Part shown: positions 6,920-14,564 of the stretch, piece by piece
How positions within the stretch are numbered: the stretch's first letter is position 1
Layout: each line of letters starts with the position of its first letter
NCBI GenBank assembly: GCA_020056155.1
Contig: JAGVII010000696.1
Location: forward strand, 1 to 25,854
DNA from: Afipia sp.
GTDB taxonomy: Bacteria > Pseudomonadota > Alphaproteobacteria > Rhizobiales > Xanthobacteraceae
Reading direction: 5' to 3'
Length of the DNA: 25,854 nt
Notes under the pieces: model-generated
Databases searched by the model: none
Told to the model about the DNA's origin: nothing
The model's input: the letters and a program-made list of their open reading frames with translations, nothing else
Position numbers and translations under genes: made by a program

Positions 6920-8035
6920 TCACCTATCGTGTCGTGTTGGATGGCTCGAAATAGGGTCGATTCCTTTCCAGGACAGAGCGTTCCGTGAGACTAGCCCTTT
7001 GAAGAAGGAGAGAAGCGGTCGCTCGAACAAATGATAAACGCAGATGCCTATAACCGCGCTTCCGACGAAGCCGGCGACCACAAAGATGCTCGGCACAAAC
7101 TGATAGCCCTGTAGGCCGAGCGCAAAAAACAAAGCCTTGAGAGCGGCTAAGGAAAGGCTGTGGGTTAGATAGATTGAGTAAGACGCGGCGCCCAACAGAC
7201 ATAATAGTCGATTGTCGCGCTTGATCGGCTCAAGGCTGACAAATCCCGCAACAATCAGGAAGCTTGGCGCTCCCCAGTGCAGCAACCTCCGAAAACTAAG
7301 ATCGGCTGCAGAGTCTGCACCTGAAACGCAAAGCAAGATGCCCCCTAGAATGCAGAGTGTAACGCCTAGAGAAGGTCGCGGCAGCAGTTGGTATTGATAG
7401 ATCAATCCTAGCAAGCAACCCAAAGCAAATTCTAAGAGAAGTGGACTGGTGTAAGTTGTCATCACCGGACTGACCGACGGCAAGACCTGACCGATCGCCA
7501 CCAGTAACCCAAGGACTGCGAAAACGAAAGTTGCTCTCGACCGCCCGGACAACAGCAGTGAGGCAGCAAATATCACGTAGAAGAACATTTCAAAATTGAG
7601 CGTCCATCCGGCGATCAGAAGTGGCTGAATCTGTCCAGTTCGGGCGGAGATATGGGGAATGAACAGCAAAGAGTTTAGAAGATTCTCGAGCGGCGGGAGG
7701 GGCGTTGAACTTCGGAAGATGACCCAACCCGTAAATAGCGCCAACGTCACGCACCAGTAGAGTGGCACGACTCTCACGATGCGGTGCTTGATAAACGACG
7801 CAGGAGTTCGACTTGGCCCCGTCGTAACCCACATAATGAATCCGCTAATGACGAAAAAGATATCGACGCCTGCAGCGCCAAACGGCGACCATGTCGAGCC
7901 GAAATACTCCGCTGTCATGCCATTCGCGTGAAAGAACACCACCATCATCGCAGCGATGCCGCGCAGATATTGGATGCTTAAAAGCTGTGGCTGCACTTTC
8001 ATCTGCGTCATGGACAAATGATAAATCCGAAGCAT
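6920..8035 (-). CDS. acyltransferase family 3 membrane protein (OafA/ExoZ-like)
   Basis: A 371-residue multi-pass inner-membrane protein of the acyltransferase-3 family, which transfers acetyl or other acyl groups to exopolysaccharide, LPS or other cell-surface glycans. The N-terminus has the family hallmark LRGIAAMMVVFFHANG, with the conserved Arg and putative catalytic His, followed by AGVDIFFVISGFIMW. About ten hydrophobic segments follow, ending in a polar tail. The ATG at 8035 gives the longest reading; an ATG at 8011 (MTQMKVQP) is an alternative, and neither has a good ribosome site. The gene stands alone between a transposase remnant and chrA, with no sugar-biosynthesis neighbours. Its base composition looks visibly more AT-rich than the flanking metal genes, which hints at separate acquisition. 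The acceptor is unknown. Confidence 0.85.
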   Translation of the reverse strand: MLRIYHLSMTQMKVQPQLLSIQYLRGIAAMMVVFFHANGMTAEYFGSTWSPFGAAGVDIFFVISGFIMWVTTGPSRTPASFIKHRIVRVVPLYWCVTLALFTGWVIFRSSTPLPPLENLLNSLLFIPHISARTGQIQPLLIAGWTLNFEMFFYVIFAASLLLSGRSRATFVFAVLGLLVAIGQVLPSVSPVMTTYTSPLLLEFALGCLLGLIYQYQLLPRPSLGVTLCILGGILLCVSGADSAADLSFRRLLHWGAPSFLIVAGFVSLEPIKRDNRLLCLLGAASYSIYLTHSLSLAALKALFFALGLQGYQFVPSIFVVAGFVGSAVIGICVYHLFERPLLSFFKGLVSRNALSWKGIDPISSHPTRHDR

Positions 8036-8240
8036 GAAAAAAATCAGAAAATTACGCCCAACAAAGCAGGCGTGGTGGCAGAACCTTTCATTAACACTAA
8101 GCTGCCGTCATACTGCTCGACTATGAAGCGATTGGTATCAAAGGTGTGTTGGAATTTGGAATGCCCTCGCGCAGATCTTCGCGGTTCTGAATTGCCGGCC
8201 GTCCACCGTTGAAAATGAATATCTCAGCCCCGAACGATGT

Positions 8241-9500
8241 TCAGATGAGCTGCGACAGGATGCCGGCACCGGCCAGAAACACCACCACGATCCAGGGCGG
8301 CAGCTTCCAAACGGTAAGGAGCAGGAAGCCTGCGAGCGCCAAGGCGAAATCGCGCGGCGTCAAAATCGCGCTCGTCCAGACCGGATTGTAGAGAGCCGCG
8401 CCAAGAATGCCGACCACGGCTGCGTTGCTGCCACGCATAGCGGCCTGAGCGGCGGGGCGTGTGCGCATTGAATCCCAGAACGGCAACATGCCATAGACGA
8501 GCAGCATGCCCGGAAGGAGCAGTGCGACCAGAGCTACGGCTGCACCAGCAAGGCCATTCGGCATGGGTCCCATCACCGCACCGAGATAGGCGGCAAAGGT
8601 GAAGAGCGGTCCCGGCACCGCCTGTGCCAACCCATAGCCTGCCAGGAATGCCTCGTTAGTGACCCATCCGGGTGCAACAACTTGCGCTTGAAGCAGCGGC
8701 AGCACGACATGGCCGCCGCCAAAGACGAACGCCCCCGACCGGTAGAACGCGTCGAACAAGGCGAGCCCCTGAGAGCCGGTCGCAGTAACGACGAGCGGAG
8801 GGATCAAGAGAAGCGCCGCGAAGACAACGAGCGCGATGATCCCTCCTCGCCGGGTAACCGGGAAATTCAGATGCCCGGAGAACGGCGCGACTTCTCCCCG
8901 GCAGAGCCAAAGCCCCGCGCACGCCCCGAGCGCGATCGCCGCGATCTGCCCGAATGACCCGGCGAAAACAACAACGATCGCAATCGCTGCAAGGGCAATG
9001 CCAGCGCGCGCGCGATCGGGTGTGAGGGTTTGCGCCATACCCCAGATAGCTTGTGCGACGACCGCGACAGCGACGAGCTTGAGGCCGTGCAGAAAACCTT
9101 CGGCAACCGGTCCTGTGAATGCGGCTGCGCCCATCGCAAAGGCGAACAGGATCAGGGCCGAGGGCATGGTGAAAGCGAACCACGCAGCAAGGCCGCCTAA
9201 AAGGCCATTGCCGCGCAGAACACCGAGAGAAAAGCCGACCTGGCTAGAGGCCGGCCCGGGAAGAAACTGACATAGCGCGACCAAGTCAGCATAGGCGGTC
9301 TCGTCGAGCCATTTGCGCCGCACGACCAATTCATCGCGGAAATAACCGAGATGGGCAATCGGGCCACCGAACGAAGTCAGGCCCAGCATGAGAAACGCGC
9401 GGAAAACTTCTCCAGCCGAACCATCCCCTTTATGATTCGTATCCTTGGAGCCAAGACCAGAACTATTTATGTCGTTGTCCGACAGAGCTGCGTCGTTCAT
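8241..9500 (-). CDS. chrA: chromate transporter, CHR family, two-domain form
   Basis: A 419-residue inner-membrane protein that exports chromate from the cytoplasm. It shows the two homologous CHR halves. The first contains LTSFGGPIAHLGYFRDE, RRKWLDE and CQFLPGPASSQVGFSLG (about residues 40-95). The second contains FGGGHVVLPLLQAQVV and QAVPGPLFTFAAYLGA (about 265-315). The length fits the usual long ChrA (about 390-420 residues). An AAGGG-like ribosome site lies just upstream of the ATG at 9500, and the first 25 residues are polar. No chrB or other regulator is adjacent. Both neighbours are unrelated (an acyltransferase and a multicopper oxidase remnant), so it seems to be a single-gene cargo. 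Substrate assignment rests on family membership; some CHR proteins have uncertain substrates. Confidence 0.92.
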   Translation of the reverse strand: MNDAALSDNDINSSGLGSKDTNHKGDGSAGEVFRAFLMLGLTSFGGPIAHLGYFRDELVVRRKWLDETAYADLVALCQFLPGPASSQVGFSLGVLRGNGLLGGLAAWFAFTMPSALILFAFAMGAAAFTGPVAEGFLHGLKLVAVAVVAQAIWGMAQTLTPDRARAGIALAAIAIVVVFAGSFGQIAAIALGACAGLWLCRGEVAPFSGHLNFPVTRRGGIIALVVFAALLLIPPLVVTATGSQGLALFDAFYRSGAFVFGGGHVVLPLLQAQVVAPGWVTNEAFLAGYGLAQAVPGPLFTFAAYLGAVMGPMPNGLAGAAVALVALLLPGMLLVYGMLPFWDSMRTRPAAQAAMRGSNAAVVGILGAALYNPVWTSAILTPRDFALALAGFLLLTVWKLPPWIVVVFLAGAGILSQLI

Positions 9501-9580
9501 CGATTGACCCTTTTGCCTTTAAGATTTCGAATGACGCTGCGTGGATAAGATTTCGCCAAACAACTCTGCTGCCTTCGCTC

Positions 9581-10039
9581 TTGCCAGTTTCATTGCCCGA
9601 CGTCCGAGAGGAGTGGCTCGATAGTATGTTGGGTCATGGCGATCCAATTCGCGTGAAGACAGGCGAGCGTGTCCTGTTTCATATCGTCAACGGCAGCGCG
9701 ACTGAAATCCGCAGCCTCGCGCTACCGGGGCACAGCCTTGAAGTGATAGCATTGGATGGCAATCCCATCCCGGCCCCCAAACAGGCACCAGTCCTGTGGC
9801 TGGGGACCGCCGAACGCATATCAGCGGTGGTTGAGATGAACCATCCAGGAGTATGGGTGATGGGCGATCTTGCAGACGACGATCGCACAGCCGGGATTAT
9901 GAAGGACGTCGCCATGCTCGGTGGTTACCAGGAAGTGGAAGTGGACTTTGTAGCCGACAATCCCGGTTTGACTCTGTTCCATTGTCACCAACAACTGCAT
10001 ATGGATTTCGGATTTATGGCGCTTTTCGACTACGCCTAG
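9581..10039 (+). pseudogene. multicopper oxidase remnant (N-terminus and centre missing)
   Basis: This frame encodes about 140 residues clearly derived from a multicopper oxidase. There is a cupredoxin piece (IRVKTGERVLFHIVNGSATE, LPGHSLEVIALDGNPIP, VLWLGTAERISAVVEMNHPG) and the C-terminal type-1/trinuclear copper motif LFHCHQQLHMDFGFMALF. Intact homologues are several hundred residues long. Here the N-terminal cupredoxin domains are absent. The text also jumps from DLADDDR straight to TAGIMKDVAMLGGYQEVEVD, leaving out the roughly 100-residue section that normally holds the HPxHLHxHxF copper ligands. The frame is kept across this junction, so the deletion is in frame. No convincing start codon or ribosome site is seen; 9581 is only a TTG. 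The remnant cannot form a complete copper centre. Identification is strong; the deletion size is from memory of relatives. Confidence 0.75.
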
Positions 10040-10100
10040 CGCAGCGCTGCTTATGCGCCACGAGAGATTTGCCGCACGCGTTCGAATGAAAGAAGGCGCT

Positions 10101-10193
10101 CCTTCGGCTCAATCGGTTGAGTAGCCCGCGGTGCAACGCAGCGCGCCCGTCTGGGTTGGCAAGCATCAGACCCTTGAGTTCGATTTCGTGGGT
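10101..10193 (-). pseudogene. remnant of an ECF-type sigma factor N-terminus
   Basis: The minus strand reads THEIELKGLMLANPDGRAAL followed by HRGLLNRLSRR. This matches the beginning of small ECF RNA-polymerase sigma factors of alphaproteobacteria, which have an ELKxLMLxxLDGDAAAHRxLLxxLS pattern ahead of region 2. The resemblance stops after about 31 codons, and no region 2 or region 4 follows. In related genomes, ECF sigma factors with an NrsF-type anti-sigma often sit near copper oxidase genes, which would suit the adjacent multicopper oxidase remnant. Identification is by recalled pattern only. Confidence 0.4.
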
Positions 10194-10256
10194 CGTGCAA
10201 CGTGCGCCTGATTCAGTCGCGCAAAACACCAGTTACGATTTTCCCCTATCGAAGTT

Positions 10257-10943
10257 TCACGACCTGCCCATCAGCACGGTTCCCGTGACAACCGGCAAAC
10301 CGGCGGCCTTCCATTCGGGGTAGCCGTCCTCGAGCCGGCGGACGAGATAGCCGCGCGCCCGCAGCGACGCCACCGCTTCAAACGAGAGGACGCAATAAGG
10401 CCCGCGGCAATATGCAATGACCTCCCGGTCCGCAGGAAGCTCCGCCAATCGGCGTTCGAGAGCGGCGAGTGGAATACTGAGTGCGCCAGGAAGGTGACCG
10501 AGCGCGAATTCGTCTTCGGGCCGGACGTCCAGCACGGTGACAAGCCCGTCCTGCAGCCGAGAGAGCAGCTCCTCCCGCAACACAGGCTCCAGAGCATCGC
10601 GGGCACGGAAATAGTCCGCCATGATGCGCTCCACTTCGGCGACGTTCCGCTCGCCCACCCGGCCGAGTGCCTGCATCAGTCCAATCACCCCGGCATCGCC
10701 GGCAAGACGGTAGAGCACATGCTTTCCGCGGCGCTGCGCCTCGACGAGACGCGCACGGCGCAGGATCTGCAGGTGGCGCGAGGTGTTCGCAAAGGTGAGG
10801 CTCGTCCGTATGGAAAGTTCTTCGACGCTGCGCTCGCCCTGGGCGATGTGCTCCAGCAGTTCCAGCCGATGCGCATGACCCAGCGCCTGGGCCACCTCAG
10901 CGAGACTGGCGAAGATCGCCTGTTTTGGTCCAGGGCTTGACAC
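10257..10943 (-). CDS. ArsR-type HTH regulator fused to a rhodanese domain
   Basis: A 228-residue fusion. Residues about 10-90 form an ArsR/SmtB winged helix (ALGHAHRLELLEHI, then the recognition region SLTFANTSRHLQILRRARLV). Residues about 120-225 form a rhodanese domain (VLDVRPEDEFALGHLPGA, then the active-site loop YCRGPYCVLSFEA, then GYPEWKAAGLPV). The only cysteines in the protein are the two in the loop, Cys179 and Cys184; the classical ArsR metal-binding cysteines are missing. Signal sensing therefore probably occurs through persulfide or disulfide chemistry in the rhodanese domain rather than by metal binding. The start is a GTG at 10943, supported by GAGGAG about 6 bases upstream. 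It diverges from a persulfide-dioxygenase-like gene across 73 bases, which suggests it regulates that operon and itself. Domain calls are firm; the inducer is inferred. Confidence 0.9.
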   Translation of the reverse strand: MSSPGPKQAIFASLAEVAQALGHAHRLELLEHIAQGERSVEELSIRTSLTFANTSRHLQILRRARLVEAQRRGKHVLYRLAGDAGVIGLMQALGRVGERNVAEVERIMADYFRARDALEPVLREELLSRLQDGLVTVLDVRPEDEFALGHLPGALSIPLAALERRLAELPADREVIAYCRGPYCVLSFEAVASLRARGYLVRRLEDGYPEWKAAGLPVVTGTVLMGRS

Positions 10944-11016
10944 AGCCTCTCCTCAGTGGAACGTTCAGCAGATCGATTGAATGTGTCTATCCCATTGAAA
11001 TGAGGAGCACAAGACC
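10944..11016. promoter_or_regulatory. divergent promoter/operator region of the rhodanese-regulator cassette
   Basis: These 73 bases separate the regulator (minus) from the metallo-beta-lactamase gene (plus) and must hold both promoters. Both genes have GAGGAG-type ribosome sites at the edges. A direct repeat of ATTGAA lies at 10976-10981 and 10994-10999, 18 bases apart start to start. This is a candidate but unproven recognition element for the ArsR-type domain. No long perfect palindrome is visible. Confidence 0.4.
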
Positions 11017-11757
11017 ATGATCCTTCGTCAGTTCCTCCATCAGGACCCTGTCGGCATCTCCTACCTCTTCGGCTGCGGCGGCCGCGCCGCTGGCGCCGTA
11101 GTCGACCCGGTTGGCGCGATCGAGCCGTATCTGAGCGCGGCGGAAGCGGCCGGCATGCGTATCCATTTCGTCATCGACACGCATGTGCACGCCGACCATA
11201 TCTCCGCCGGGCGCGAGCTCGCCGCAGCTGCTGGCGCTGAGTACATCCTGTCGTCACGTGCGGAGGTCTCGTTTCCGTTCAAGGCCGCGCAAGATGGGGA
11301 CCTGCTGCCGCTCGGAAACGTCGTCGCGAAAGTGCTTCACACGCCGGGCCATACGCCCGAGCATATCTGTCTGCTCGTGAGCGACCGCACGCGCACCGAC
11401 GAGCCCTGGTTCGTTGTGACCGGTCATACGCTGATGGTCGGCGACCTCGGCCGGACCGAACTCGCCGTCAGCGCCGAACAGGGAGCAAGAGATCTCTTCC
11501 AGAGCGTCCGCCGGCTGAAGGCCCTCCCCGATTACGTTGACGTGCTACCGGGCGCCTATGCCGGCTCGGTCTGTGGCCGACGCCTGAGCGGCAAGCCTTG
11601 GTCGACCATCGGATTCGAGAGGCGCCATAACGAAGCCTTCCGGATCGAGGACGAAGCCGAGTTCATGCGCTTCATGCTCGCCGAGATACCGCCGGCACCT
11701 CCCGAGGCTGCAGCACTCAGGGCCGCGAACTCCGGCGCGACGGCTGCGGCCGCCTGA
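11017..11757 (+). CDS. persulfide dioxygenase-like metallo-beta-lactamase-fold protein
   Basis: A 246-residue protein of the ETHE1/persulfide-dioxygenase branch of the metallo-beta-lactamase fold, which oxidises glutathione persulfide to sulfite with a single iron. It has THVHADH (residues 55-61), HTPGHTPEH (108-116, His112) and GDLGRTE (Asp143 in GD). These supply the two His and one Asp that bind iron in ETHE1. It also has STIGFERRHNEAF, a family signature. Where relatives have a PAHD or PGHGAGSACG motif, this protein has PGAYAGSVCG (178-187), so the conserved His of that loop is absent. A GAGGAG site precedes the ATG. The stop lies 2 bases before the MFS gene, so the two are coupled. Cytoplasmic location is expected, as no signal peptide is present. 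Activity is inferred; a hydrolase such as a glyoxalase-II-like enzyme is a less likely alternative. Confidence 0.85.
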   Translation: MILRQFLHQDPVGISYLFGCGGRAAGAVVDPVGAIEPYLSAAEAAGMRIHFVIDTHVHADHISAGRELAAAAGAEYILSSRAEVSFPFKAAQDGDLLPLGNVVAKVLHTPGHTPEHICLLVSDRTRTDEPWFVVTGHTLMVGDLGRTELAVSAEQGARDLFQSVRRLKALPDYVDVLPGAYAGSVCGRRLSGKPWSTIGFERRHNEAFRIEDEAEFMRFMLAEIPPAPPEAAALRAANSGATAAAA

Positions 11758-11759
11758 CC

Positions 11760-13016
11760 ATGGCCGAAGCGGTATCGGTTCCACAGTCAGGAGGTTCGCC
11801 CGTTAGGCTCGGACTCAAGGAAAACTGGCGACAGTTCGCGCTGCTCGTCGTTATCAACGCTTTTGTCGGCGGTATGGTCGGGATCGAACGAACGGTCGTG
11901 CCACTTATCGGCTCGGAGGAGTTCGGCATCGCATCGACGACACTCGTCGTCTCCTTCATTGTCAGCTTCGGTGTCGTCAAGGCCTTCGCCAATCTCGTCT
12001 CAGGTCAACTCGCCGATGCCTGGGGTCGGAAGCGCGTTCTGGTTCTCGGTTGGCTCGTTGGCTTGCCGGTTCCCTTCATGATCATCTGGGCCCCTAGCTG
12101 GGGATGGGTCATCGCAGCCAATGCGCTGCTCGGCATCAACCAGGGGCTCGCCTGGTCGATGACCGTCATCATGAAGGTCGACCTCGTCGGGCCGAAGTCG
12201 CGCGGCCTCGCCGTCGGCCTCAACGAGTTTGCCGGCTATCTCACCGTCGGCGTGACGGCGTTCCTCACTGGATATCTCGCCTCGCGATACGGGCTGCGGC
12301 CAGTGCCGATCTATCTCGGCATCGGCTATGCGGTCTTCGGTGCCGTGCTGTCGATTCTGCTCGTCCGCGACACACGCGACCACGTCCGGCTGGAAGCATC
12401 CGCCCATTTACAGCAATCAACGCCAATCGGCTTCCGAGAAATCTTCGCGCTCACGTCGTTCCGCGATCGCAATCTCTTCGCCGCCTCGCAAGCTGGCCTC
12501 GTTAATAACCTCAACGACGGCATGAGCTGGGGCATCTTCCCGCTATTCTTTGCCTCCTTCGGCCTTGGCGTCGAGCGCATCGGCATTCTCAAGGCGATCT
12601 ATCCCGCGACATGGGGAGTCCTGCAGGTCGCCACCGGCCCCTTGAGCGACCGCTGGGGTCGCAAGGGCTTGATCGTCGCTGGCATGTGGATTCAGGCGGG
12701 CGGCCTGTTTCTCACCGCGGCAACGCGCCAGTTCGAGTGGTGGCTCGTGGGCAGTCTTCTTCTCGGCCTCGGAACAGCGATGGTGTACCCGAGCCTTATC
12801 GCGGCCGTGTCCGACGCTTCGCATCCGACCTGGCGCGCCCGTTCACTCAGCGTCTATCGGTTCTGGCGGGATCTCGGTTACGCGATCGGTGCGCTTTCAG
12901 CAGGCCTCATCGCCGATCGCTTCGGGCTGTCGTGGGCCATCGCATCGATTGCCGCACTGACTTTCCTATCCGGGGTCGTTGTCGCCGTCATGATGCGCGA
13001 TGTCTCGCGCGCCTAG
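11760..13016 (+). CDS. MFS transporter of the rhodanese-regulator cassette
   Basis: A 418-residue, 12-helix major facilitator protein. The motif-A loops between TM2-TM3 and TM8-TM9 are clear (GQLADAWGRKRVLVLG and GPLSDRWGRKGLIVAG). The N-terminus contains GMVGIERTVVPLI in TM1 and the centre contains NNLNDGMSWGIFPLFF. There are no cysteines and no His-rich tail, so it does not look like a soft-metal exporter. The ATG at 11760 is 2 bases after the preceding stop, implying translational coupling with the persulfide-dioxygenase-like gene. It ends 96 bases before the convergent MFS gene. From context the cargo could be a product of persulfide oxidation (sulfite or thiosulfate) or an electrophile that perturbs thiols; the sequence alone does not decide. 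The MFS family call is certain. Confidence 0.88.
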   Translation: MAEAVSVPQSGGSPVRLGLKENWRQFALLVVINAFVGGMVGIERTVVPLIGSEEFGIASTTLVVSFIVSFGVVKAFANLVSGQLADAWGRKRVLVLGWLVGLPVPFMIIWAPSWGWVIAANALLGINQGLAWSMTVIMKVDLVGPKSRGLAVGLNEFAGYLTVGVTAFLTGYLASRYGLRPVPIYLGIGYAVFGAVLSILLVRDTRDHVRLEASAHLQQSTPIGFREIFALTSFRDRNLFAASQAGLVNNLNDGMSWGIFPLFFASFGLGVERIGILKAIYPATWGVLQVATGPLSDRWGRKGLIVAGMWIQAGGLFLTAATRQFEWWLVGSLLLGLGTAMVYPSLIAAVSDASHPTWRARSLSVYRFWRDLGYAIGALSAGLIADRFGLSWAIASIAALTFLSGVVVAVMMRDVSRA

Positions 13017-13060
13017 CGAACCCGTCCGCCTCGATGAAGACGATATAACGATGATGGCAG

Positions 13061-13102
13061 ATCGGGATTCGGTTGCAACGCTGCTTGCCGGTTCATCCCG
13101 AT
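13061..13102. terminator. candidate bidirectional hairpin between convergent MFS genes
   Basis: A perfect 8-base inverted repeat, ATCGGGAT (13061-13068) and ATCCCGAT (13095-13102), lies between the two convergent stop codons, with a shorter inner CGG/CCG pairing. There is no T-run, so if it terminates transcription it is not a classical intrinsic terminator. Confidence 0.35.
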
Positions 13103-13112
13103 ACCTGCATCC

Positions 13113-14450
13113 CTAAGGCCATCTGTGATGAATGTCGTCAATGACATACAAATGGGCGTGAGCTTCGGAGGAACCTCGAAGATGCGGATGATCGCTAGAT
13201 AGATCCGGATGCGCATGCGGCAGTATTTCCAGATCCTCTACGGGCCAGAATTTGGTTGCGAGGGCCACTCCTGCGAATGTCAGAGCAGCCAGTATCACCA
13301 ACGTTGGCACTACCCCAACAACCGCACCCAGCCAACCAGCCATTGGATAAGTTAGCAACCAGCAAGCATGTGAAAGCGCAAACTGTGCAGCGAATACCGC
13401 TGGCCGATCCGAAGAATGCGCCGAGCGACGGAGCAAGCGGCCGGATGGGGTCATCACCGCTGAGTAAGCGACGCCCAATAGGGTCCATGCAATCAGCAAG
13501 CTGGGCCATACTAAAGAGGCGTCTGCTACGGCTCCCCGCGACAGAAACAAAACGGCAGTGAAGCCGAGCAGCGTCACCCCGAGGATGCTCGCCGACGGCA
13601 GCATAACGGCGCGATCTGCCACACGATCAAGGAGCCGCGGCAACATCAATGCGGCTGTCATCGATCCGCCGCCGAAACACGCCAGCGCTATAGCGACATC
13701 ACTGTCCGTTCCGCCCAGCAGTCCTCGCACTACAACCACCGTGTTGACGATGACCATGGCGCCAGCCGCTGCGACCGAGAGGTTGAGGGCGAGCAGTCCC
13801 CTCAAACGTGGTGTCGCAAGGTAGATGCGGATGCCGCGCGTGGTGTTTTCATAGATGCCTCCCCTGCGTTCTGCGCGCGCCGGTTGAGGAATCGTCACTG
13901 AAAGAACCAACGCGGCGGAGCAGAAAAACCCCACAACCGTTCCAAGAAAGAGCCAGTTAAAGCCGATGACCGTCAACAACCCAGCAGCCAGCATCGGACT
14001 GAGAAGGCTTTCCATGTCATAAGCGAGGCGAGAGAGTGACAAGGCCCGAGTGTACTGGCCTTCATCGGGAAGAATGTCCGGAATGGTGGCTTGAAATGTC
14101 GGCGTGAAGGCCGCAGATGCCGATTGCAGGATGAAGATCAGCAAATACACCTGCCAAACTTGATCGACGAACGGTAAAACCAGCGCGACGGCTGCCCGCG
14201 CAATGTCCATCGATACCAGAAAAGCACGACGTGGAAGGAAATTGGCGAATCCGCCGACCACCGGTGCTACAGCGACATAGGCGGTCATCTTGATGGCAAG
14301 GGCCGTGCCGAGCACCGCTCCCGCCTTGTCGCCGGCAATCTTGAAGGCAAGGAGACCAAGCGCGATCGTCATCATTCCAGTGCCAATCAACGCAATAACC
14401 TGCGCAATAAACAGGTGGCGATAGGTCCGATTGGCGAGGACGGCAAGCAT
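13113..14450 (-). CDS. MFS metal exporter with His-rich C-terminal tail (NreB-like)
   Basis: A 445-residue, 12-helix MFS protein of the enterobactin-exporter/NreB-like branch. The N-terminus (NRTYRHLFIAQVIALIGTGM) and the long loop around residues 190-215 are typical. The last 35 residues are soluble and histidine-rich (HAHPDLSSDHPHLRG, then HAHLYVIDDIHHRWP), like the His tails of nickel exporters such as NreB and NrsD. I chose the ATG at 14450 because AAGGAT lies 8 bases upstream; a GTG at 14477 would add nine residues but has no ribosome site. It is the last gene of the minus-strand metal array, following the secreted Cys-rich protein. Ni(II), Co(II) or Zn(II) export is likely. The tail is seen directly; the metal is inferred. 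Confidence 0.85.
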   Translation of the reverse strand: MLAVLANRTYRHLFIAQVIALIGTGMMTIALGLLAFKIAGDKAGAVLGTALAIKMTAYVAVAPVVGGFANFLPRRAFLVSMDIARAAVALVLPFVDQVWQVYLLIFILQSASAAFTPTFQATIPDILPDEGQYTRALSLSRLAYDMESLLSPMLAAGLLTVIGFNWLFLGTVVGFFCSAALVLSVTIPQPARAERRGGIYENTTRGIRIYLATPRLRGLLALNLSVAAAGAMVIVNTVVVVRGLLGGTDSDVAIALACFGGGSMTAALMLPRLLDRVADRAVMLPSASILGVTLLGFTAVLFLSRGAVADASLVWPSLLIAWTLLGVAYSAVMTPSGRLLRRSAHSSDRPAVFAAQFALSHACWLLTYPMAGWLGAVVGVVPTLVILAALTFAGVALATKFWPVEDLEILPHAHPDLSSDHPHLRGSSEAHAHLYVIDDIHHRWP

Positions 14451-14564
14451 ACAACAATCCTTGCGATGCCGATTCACGGCCGCGTGATTAATAGCTTATG
14501 AGCGTATTGCAGACCTCTTCTCCCCAAAAGGACGGAGAAATTTTGGGCTGCGCGCTCGCAGCGC

